A DNA stretch of 23,751 nucleotides, taken from positions 1-23,751 of IMG/VR virus record IMGVR_UViG_3300044612_001434; one strand, 5' to 3'. This DNA comes from a virus. A program made the position numbers and the translations under genes. This document shows, piece by piece, positions 18,851 through 23,751 of this stretch. Numbering within the stretch: position 1 is the stretch's first letter; each line of letters opens with the position of its first letter. A model generated the notes under the pieces. That model saw only the letters and a list, made by a program, of their open reading frames with translations, had not been told where the DNA came from and searched no databases.

Positions 18851-18877
18851 AGTATATCCATCGCAAGCGATTGTCAA
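18851..18877 (-). promoter_or_regulatory. Leftward promoter with a palindrome in its spacer
   Basis: On the minus strand a perfect TTGACA (18872-18877) is followed, after a 15-base spacer, by TATACT (18851-18856). Within the spacer ATCGCTTGCGAT (18860-18871) is an inverted repeat of ATCGC around TT. A protein bound there would block polymerase directly, so this looks like a repressed promoter for the 14.6-18.8 kb module. The short spacer would weaken the basal promoter. Confidence 0.6.
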
Positions 18878-19067
18878 GAGTTATTTGCAGTCCGAGACAA
18901 GATATTTATCAAGCACTATTGGAAGAGTATATTAGCAAAGGCTTACCTACAGCGTACAAACCTCCCCAAAAGACCCAAAACACCTCAATTTAGGGAGTCA
19001 GGGAGGCAAAGGGAGTGCTTTTACTATAAGCCTCCGTACACGCGCATACGAACACCAATGTAATACG

Positions 19068-19119
19068 CTCCCTGTCCCTCCCTGCCTCCCTTTTTCCCTC
19101 CCTATTTCCCTCCCTCCCT
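19068..19119 (+). repeat. 52-base polypyrimidine tract of CTCCCT units
   Basis: From 19068 to 19119 only three of 52 bases are purines. The tract is built of CCCTCCCT and TTTCCC words. GGGAG repeats at 18993, 19001 and 19011 on one side and in 19125-19199 on the other are complementary to it, so either flank could fold onto it. Tracts of this type can form triplex or other non-B structures. Confidence 0.7.
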
Positions 19120-19141
19120 ACTTGGGGAGTCTTGGGGAGCG

Positions 19142-19199
19142 TAGATCAGATTAGGGAGTGTTAGGGAGTGTAGATCAGATTAGGGAGTGTTAGGGAGCG
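19142..19199 (+). repeat. Tandem 29-base repeat (two copies)
   Basis: The unit begins TAGATCAGATTAGGGAGTG and ends TTAGGGAG(T/C)G. Copy one is 19142-19170 and copy two 19171-19199, differing at one base. Each contains two GGGAG words. They resemble iterons in layout, though two copies are few. Confidence 0.8.
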
Positions 19200-19596
19200 T
19201 GATACGGGTAACGTATGGTGCTTGATGCAAGGCGGCGCTGTACCGAGTTCGACCTACATGTAGGCGCTCTATCCCCTCTCCAGTAATCGCCGCACCCTGG
19301 GCACGCTATGGCATCGGAGTGGCATCGGCGGCCTGCAAGCTGGCGCGCATCCTTGGCATGTGTCGGAGACGATGCCGCTACCTGGGAGCTGGCCTGCGTG
19401 ATCCGATACCGGCAAGCTGCCGATACCTAGTCGCGTATCCCTGGGCGATGCGATGCTCGCATGGTCGTCGGCTTGGTTGGTTAGTGCTCACTGCGCATGG
19501 TGCAGCGCAGCGTTAGCTCGATGGGGGGGGGCTTTGAGTCGGCTGGGGCGTGAGTTTTAGCCATACCCATCCCCTCGCAAAACGGCTATTCAAAAG

Positions 19597-19605
19597 TTAT
19601 CCACA
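19597..19605 (+). promoter_or_regulatory. Consensus DnaA box TTATCCACA
   Basis: The nine bases match the high-affinity DnaA box consensus exactly. It lies 19 bases before the small terminase start and beside the origin-like region. A single box can also regulate a promoter through host DnaA. Only one perfect copy was noticed, so function is uncertain. Confidence 0.45.
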
Positions 19606-19609
19606 AAAA

Positions 19610-19618
19610 TGCTATGCT
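19610..19618 (+). promoter_or_regulatory. Extended -10 element before the terminase genes
   Basis: TGCTATGCT contains TATGCT with an upstream TG, the extended -10 form. A weak -35 (TTCAAA, 19589-19594) lies 18 bases upstream. Transcription would begin at or within a base or two of the ATG at 19624, giving a leaderless message. The DnaA box falls in the promoter spacer. Confidence 0.35.
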
Positions 19619-19623
19619 AAGTC

Positions 19624-20109
19624 ATGGGAAGACTGACAAACGAAGGGTGGGCGAGAATGGACAGGATGATTGCTGAGCATGGCGAGGAAGGGGCATTGGC
19701 GCTGATAATGACGCGGGTAGCGGAGGGTGAAGACCCTAGGAACATTGCGCGGAGTAATGCGATGCCGTGGATGGTGATGCGTCGGTGGTTGGAGGGGAAG
19801 GCTGAGAGGATGGCGGAGTGGGAGTTGGCGAAGAGGTGTTTCGCGGATGGGTTGGTGTATGAGGGATTGCAGGTGGTGAGGGATGCGAGTGTGGAGAGTG
19901 TGCCGCTGGCGAGGTTGCAGGCGGAGACGTATGGGAAGCAGGCGGCGAAGATGTCGCGGGTGGAGTGGGGTGATCGGGAGGAGAGGGCGAGTGGGTTTGG
20001 AAGTAACGGAATCACAATTGTGATTGGTGATGTGCAGTTGAAAGGGATTGCTGCGCCGAATATTAAGGATGTTGAAGGATTGGTTGTTGATACGCAGGAA
20101 GTTGTATGA
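19624..20109 (+). CDS. terS: Terminase small subunit
   Basis: The 161-residue protein begins MGRLTNEGWARMDRMIAEHG. An N-terminal helix-turn-helix-like region (GEDPRNIARSNAMPWMVMRR WLEG) binds the packaging site in this family. A helical oligomerisation part follows (ADGLVYEGLQVVRDASVESV). It overlaps the large subunit gene by ATGA, the classic pair. No Shine-Dalgarno precedes the ATG at 19624; an ATG at 19657 is a possible alternative. Third codon positions are strongly biased to G (GCG, GAG, GTG, TTG, AGG), unlike the neighbouring genes, which hints at a separate origin. Confidence 0.82.
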   Translation: MGRLTNEGWARMDRMIAEHGEEGALALIMTRVAEGEDPRNIARSNAMPWMVMRRWLEGKAERMAEWELAKRCFADGLVYEGLQVVRDASVESVPLARLQAETYGKQAAKMSRVEWGDREERASGFGSNGITIVIGDVQLKGIAAPNIKDVEGLVVDTQEVV

Positions 20110-21386
20110 GCGAATTACGATTTGATTTCATTCCGTGGCAAAAAGAGGCGATCAAGGACAATTCTCGGTTCAAGACTATTGTCGCCGGAAGACGTTGTGG
20201 TAAAACTAGATTCTCTGTTGTTAATACATTGATAAAGGCATTGGAATGTCCAAGCAAAGATGCAGGGGTGATGTACGTCGCGCCGACGCAGGGAATGGCG
20301 AGAGTTTTGTGTTGGGATTTGCTGCTTGAGCTTGGTGCGTTGGTTATCTCGAAATCTAATGTGAATAATGGCGAGATTAAGTTGGTGAATGGGATAACGA
20401 TCTACGTCAGAGGTGCTGACTCTCCTGATTCACTCCGAGGGATGAAGTTGTACCACTGCACCCTAGACGAGATGCAAATGATGAAGGATAACGTTTGGGA
20501 ATTGATTATCCGGCCTGCACTTTCGGATATGGAGGGTACTGCGCTATTCATTGGAACGCCAAATCCTGGCATCAGTTTATTCCGTGATTATTTCGACCTT
20601 GGAATGGCCGGGACTGACGAAGAATGGAAGTCCTGGCATCTCACAACGTACGACAATCCATTAATCTCTCGGTCTGAAATTGAAGCTGCAAAGCGTTCAA
20701 TGAGTACGATGGCCTTCAAGCAGGAATACATGGCTTCGTTTGATACGATGGGGGCCGACATATTCAAGGAAGAATGGTTTAAGTCTGGCCCTGAACCGAA
20801 GAATGGGAGTTACTACATCGCAGTCGATCTGGCTGGATTCGAGGATGTGAGCGACCCGAATAAAAAGAAGCATTTGGACGATACAGCTATTGCGGTGGTG
20901 AAGATTACTGACGAGGGAACATGGTGGGTAAAGAAGGTTGATATGTTCCGAAAGGATGTAAGGGAAACTGCTGTGAGAATCCTCATGGCGATCAGGACAT
21001 ACAAGCCTATCTGCGTGGGGATAGAAAAAGGAAGTTTGATGAGGGCGGTGATGCCGTACCTTACTGATCTTCAGAGGAAGAACAATGTATATGCCCACAT
21101 TGAAGCAATATCGACTTCCGGTTCAAGCAAAAAAGGAGTTGATGCAATTGCCAATCGCGTGATCTTCGCATTGCAGGGCCGGTTTGAACACGGCAGGATA
21201 ATATTCAGTGATGACGGCAACCATGACAAGCTGAAGGATCAGTTGCTAATGTTCCCTTCACAGAAGGTTCACGATGACGGGGCCGACGCGCTAAGTTTGA
21301 TAGCGCATCTCCATGAAACTATTTATGGCGACCAGAACGAAACAGCAGAGGAATGGGAACCTGTTGATTTAGTCGCTGGAGTGTGA
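20106..21386 (+). CDS. terL: Terminase large subunit (packaging ATPase and nuclease)
   Basis: The 426-residue protein pumps DNA into the procapsid and cuts it. The ATPase half has Walker A VAGRRCGKT (26-34), Walker B LYHCTLDE (Asp121, Glu122) and the coupling motif LFIGTPNP (148-154). The RNase H-like nuclease half has IAVDLAG (Asp241), CVGIEKGS (Glu307) and the late acidic motif HDDGADALS (390-394). These are the three expected metal-binding sites. Length is normal for the family. It is translationally coupled to the small subunit. Confidence 0.93.
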   Translation: MSELRFDFIPWQKEAIKDNSRFKTIVAGRRCGKTRFSVVNTLIKALECPSKDAGVMYVAPTQGMARVLCWDLLLELGALVISKSNVNNGEIKLVNGITIYVRGADSPDSLRGMKLYHCTLDEMQMMKDNVWELIIRPALSDMEGTALFIGTPNPGISLFRDYFDLGMAGTDEEWKSWHLTTYDNPLISRSEIEAAKRSMSTMAFKQEYMASFDTMGADIFKEEWFKSGPEPKNGSYYIAVDLAGFEDVSDPNKKKHLDDTAIAVVKITDEGTWWVKKVDMFRKDVRETAVRILMAIRTYKPICVGIEKGSLMRAVMPYLTDLQRKNNVYAHIEAISTSGSSKKGVDAIANRVIFALQGRFEHGRIIFSDDGNHDKLKDQLLMFPSQKVHDDGADALSLIAHLHETIYGDQNETAEEWEPVDLVAGV

Positions 21387-21431
21387 TAAGTTACTAACCG
21401 GATAGGTTCTTACCGCAGTCAAGGAGTAAAG

Positions 21432-23456
21432 ATGGACGCCGACAAAGTGAATTTCGAGAATACAGGGCATGTCGTGGATGACACGACTGAAGAACCGGCG
21501 ACCATCTATTACGAGCCTACCGAGAACGACAAGGAGCTTACGGCCTTTGTCAGCGACCACTGTGAGCGGTGGCGGGAATATAGGGATCAAAATTACCAAG
21601 ATCTGTGGGACAAATACGAGCGCATCTGGCGCGGCGTGTGGGACGCAAGCGATAAGGCACGGGAATCCGAACGCAGTCGGGTAATCTCCCCGGCAACACA
21701 GCAGGCCATCGAGACACGCCATGCCGAGATAATGGAAGCGATCTTCGGCCAGGGCGAGTTTTTCGACATCAAGGACGATATTGAGGACAAATCCGGTAGC
21801 GTCGATGTTGAGGTGATGAAAGCGAAGCTGTACGAGGACTTCGCGCAGGACAAAATCCGCAAAAGTATCGACCAAATCACGCTGATGGGCGAGATTTACG
21901 GGACGGGCATCGCCGAAATCACTGTCGGCAGCGAAAAACAGTACAAACCCATGCAGGTTCCGATTGACGCGCAGACTGCTGCGTATGGGGTTGGTGAAAA
22001 AGACCGGATTTCCGTCAAATTGGCCCCGGTAAATCCGAGAAATTTCCTGTTTGACCCGAATGGAACGTCGATTGACGACTGTATGGGCGTGGCGATTGAG
22101 CGATATGTCTCGATCCACAAGATTGCACAGGGAATTGCGTCTGGAAAGTACCTGAACGTCGATATTGGAGCGATGTACGACTCTGACGACATCGAGGCGA
22201 CGACCGAAGCGAGGAATTTCGAGGACGACAAGGTAAAACTGCTGACCTACTACGGTCTTGTGCCGCGTGAGTACCTGTCGAAAGAGGAATTTGCTGAAAT
22301 TGAAGGCGTTTCTGAGTCCATAGAAGACTATTCCGACATGGTTGAGGCGATCATCATCATCGCCAATGACGGAACACTGCTGAAAGCCGAAGAATCCCCC
22401 TACATGATGAAGGACAGGCCGGTTATCTGCTATCAGGCGGATACAGTGCCAAATCGCCTGTTGGGGCGCGGAACTGCCGAAAAAGCATCCAATATGCAGG
22501 CCGCAGTCGATGGTTCGATGCGCTCACACATGGACGCACTGGCCCTGACGGTTGCTCCGATGGTAGCGATTGACGCTACCCGCTGGCCGCGAGGCGCGAA
22601 GTTCGAGGTCAAGCCCGGAAAGGGCGTGATGACCAACGGAAACCCGAATGAAATCCTGTTGCCGTTCCATTTCGGTACAAACGACGGTGCGGCGATGACC
22701 ACCAGTAAGGAATTCGAGCGCATGTTGCTGATGGCGACGGCGACGATTGATTCCAATGGATCGGTATCGCAGGTTGCGCGTGATACGAACATGGACATGG
22801 CGACGGCGACCATGATTAAGAAGTACAAGCGTACTCTGGTGAATTTCCAGGAGGACTTCCTGATCCCGTTCATCTGCAAGGCCGCGTGGCGATACATGCA
22901 GTTCGCACCGGAGCGGTATCCGAGTGCTGATGTGAAGTTCATCCCGACTGCGACTCTTGGCATCATTGCCCGTGAGTACGAGCAGAAGCAGTTGGCATTC
23001 CTGATTCAGACTCTTGGGGCGCAATCGCCACTGACGCCGATCCTGATGCAGGGAATAATCAGGAATTCCTCGCTGAACAACCGTGAGCAGATGCTTGAAC
23101 AGATGGCGAAGCAATCGCAACCTGATCCGCAGCAGCAGCAGATGGCGCAGCAGGGTGTGCAGCTTGAGATGGCGAAGAAACAGGCTGAAGTGCAGAAGTT
23201 GCAGGCCGAAGCGCAGAAGACCACGGTTGAAGCGCAACTCGCTCCAGAAGAAGCAAAAGCGAAGATGATTTCGGCGTTGAGCAACAATCTTGACGATGAC
23301 CAAGAGGGTAAGGACTTCGAGCGAAGGGCAAAGATCGCCGAATTGATGATCGCCGAAAAGGACATTATGAGCAACGAGAACATCGCCAAGATGCAGATGA
23401 TGGTGACTCGTGAAAAGAACATGAAGGACAAGGAATACGTGGATCAAGCGATGTAG
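21432..23456 (+). CDS. Portal protein
   Basis: The 674-residue protein forms the dodecameric ring through which DNA passes and to which the tail attaches. It follows terL after 45 bases with AAGGAGTAAAG before the ATG. Features of podovirus portals are visible: an early HCERWREYRDQNYQDLWDKY helix, SRVISPATQQAIETRHAEIM, NPRNFLFDPNGTSIDDCMGV, and the DRPVICYQADTVPNRLLGRG block. The last ~130 residues are Gln-rich and coiled (KQSQPDPQQQQMAQQG, then KKQAEVQKLQAEAQK), as in barrel-forming portal C-termini. Residue counts are near those of P22-type portals. Confidence 0.85.
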   Translation: MDADKVNFENTGHVVDDTTEEPATIYYEPTENDKELTAFVSDHCERWREYRDQNYQDLWDKYERIWRGVWDASDKARESERSRVISPATQQAIETRHAEIMEAIFGQGEFFDIKDDIEDKSGSVDVEVMKAKLYEDFAQDKIRKSIDQITLMGEIYGTGIAEITVGSEKQYKPMQVPIDAQTAAYGVGEKDRISVKLAPVNPRNFLFDPNGTSIDDCMGVAIERYVSIHKIAQGIASGKYLNVDIGAMYDSDDIEATTEARNFEDDKVKLLTYYGLVPREYLSKEEFAEIEGVSESIEDYSDMVEAIIIIANDGTLLKAEESPYMMKDRPVICYQADTVPNRLLGRGTAEKASNMQAAVDGSMRSHMDALALTVAPMVAIDATRWPRGAKFEVKPGKGVMTNGNPNEILLPFHFGTNDGAAMTTSKEFERMLLMATATIDSNGSVSQVARDTNMDMATATMIKKYKRTLVNFQEDFLIPFICKAAWRYMQFAPERYPSADVKFIPTATLGIIAREYEQKQLAFLIQTLGAQSPLTPILMQGIIRNSSLNNREQMLEQMAKQSQPDPQQQQMAQQGVQLEMAKKQAEVQKLQAEAQKTTVEAQLAPEEAKAKMISALSNNLDDDQEGKDFERRAKIAELMIAEKDIMSNENIAKMQMMVTREKNMKDKEYVDQAM

Positions 23457-23481
23457 TTATTCGTTGGGGAGAAGAGTTGTG

Positions 23482-23724
23482 ATGACGCCAGAACTGCAAC
23501 GCTACTATGAGCAACGACTGAGCATGATGGGAGAGGAAGCGTGGAAGGATTTAATGTTTGATGTAGAGCAGATGCTTGCCGCGACAAACGACCTTTCATC
23601 GGTACAGGACGAAAAGACGCTTCACTTCCGGCGCGGGGAAATCAGTATCATGCGGTGGTTACTAAGTTTGCAGTCGGTGAGCGAACAGGTCTATGAGGAG
23701 AAGAAACTTGAGACAACTGATTGA
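23482..23724 (+). CDS. Small conserved protein after the portal
   Basis: The ATG at 23482 follows GGGGAGAAGAG; the upstream in-frame TTG at 23464 is less likely. The 80-residue product begins MTPELQRYYEQRLSMMGEEA and ends LQSVSEQVYEEKKLETTD. It is fully helical. Proteins of this type, with WKDL...D...NDLSSVQDEKTL...RGE, regularly sit between portal and scaffold genes in podovirus-like phages, which suggests a head assembly role. Confidence 0.75.
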   Translation: MTPELQRYYEQRLSMMGEEAWKDLMFDVEQMLAATNDLSSVQDEKTLHFRRGEISIMRWLLSLQSVSEQVYEEKKLETTD

Positions 23725-23751
23725 CATGCGGTGCGCTGCCTGTGGCAGGAC
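23708..23751 (+). CDS. Start of a small zinc-ribbon protein (3' partial)
   Basis: A TTG at 23708 with GAGGAGAAGAAAC before it opens a frame that runs off the window (MRQLIDMRCAACGR); an ATG at 23726 is an alternative. The Cys-x2-Cys at the end is the first half of a probable zinc ribbon, typical of small proteins next to phage scaffold genes. It overlaps the previous gene by 17 bases. Only about 14 residues are visible. Confidence 0.5.
   Translation, partial: MRQLIDMRCAACGR

Larger units (their letters stand above)
18890..19596. other. Noncoding region, origin- or packaging-like
   Basis: About 700 bases carry no convincing gene. The first third is A/T-richer. The region 18991-19199 is filled with GGGAG and CTCCC words that switch strand. 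A perfect 12-base palindrome CCTACATGTAGG lies at 19253-19264. The GC-rich part at 19290-19520 has short repeats such as CCGATACC (twice) and ATGCGA-TGC-TCGCAT (19448-19462), and a run of nine G lies at 19523-19531. It separates divergent transcription units and directly precedes the terminase genes, the usual place for a cos/pac site or origin. A 65-codon ORF at 19319-19516 has no ribosome binding site and is not called. Confidence 0.55.

Noticed and set aside
19319-19516. 65-codon ORF in the noncoding region
   Set aside because: It has a GTG start without a Shine-Dalgarno, a composition like its noncoding surroundings and no recognisable protein pattern.
19500-19531. tRNA-like sequence (GTTAGCTCGATGGGG)
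   Set aside because: The D-arm-like word is isolated. No acceptor stem, anticodon arm or GGTTCGAAT-type T arm can be formed around it.
22524-23447. Minus-strand ORF of 307 codons
   Set aside because: It is antisense to the portal gene. The Leu/His/Arg-rich product is typical of reversed coding sequence.

Overview
This window is part of a tailed double-stranded DNA bacteriophage genome (Caudoviricetes). The packaging and portal genes (small terminase, large terminase and a 674-residue portal followed by a small conserved protein) and the fibre-type tail gene point to a podovirus-like phage. The nested inner and outer spanin genes point to a Gram-negative host. I see no tRNA, rRNA, CRISPR array, phage integrase or transposase. 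The host genus cannot be read from the sequence.

Layout. (1) 1-3347, rightward: the end of a tail gene, a glycine-rich tail fibre and a lysis cassette (small membrane proteins, a DUF5675 protein in the usual endolysin slot, a holin-like protein, Rz and an embedded Rz1). (2) 3340-11617, leftward: a long early operon. Its downstream half is tightly packed, mostly with 1-8 base stop/start overlaps. It holds a VRR-NUC nuclease, SSB, a small DnaJ-type zinc protein, a RecT-like annealing protein, a RecE-like exonuclease and many small unknown genes. (3) 9325-11422, inside that operon: the packing changes completely and single ORFs alternate with 60-75 base imperfect palindromes. (4) 11704-14595, rightward: a small HTH protein, a primase-helicase and a small protein. 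(5) 14648-18805, leftward: small unknown genes and a DUF3560-methyltransferase fusion. (6) About 18.89-19.6 kb: noncoding, repeat-rich, origin- or packaging-like. (7) 19624-23751, rightward: terminases, portal and the start of the next gene.

The main discovery candidate is segment 3. The five palindromes have the architecture of integron attC sites: outer boxes of RYYYAAC and GTTRRRY type, inner stem arms, and one extra unpaired A in the left arm of each. The outer boxes that flank each enclosed ORF are complementary to one another (12/12, 10/10, 10/12, 10/12 and 9/10 bases). That is what cassettes circularised and inserted one by one would leave. The segment therefore reads as an integron-like cassette array without an integrase (CALIN-like) inside a phage early operon. 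One cassette encodes an RNA ligase. Unusually, every ORF points against the polarity of the attC sites, so the array is read by the phage's own leftward early promoter.

Transcription of the two early arms appears to start from one compact region (11645-11685). Two face-to-face sigma70-type promoters, each with a perfect TTGACA, overlap there so that only one could be occupied at a time. The 14.6-18.8 kb leftward module has its own promoter with a palindrome in its spacer and a distinctive AGGGG-type ribosome binding site in front of most uncoupled genes.
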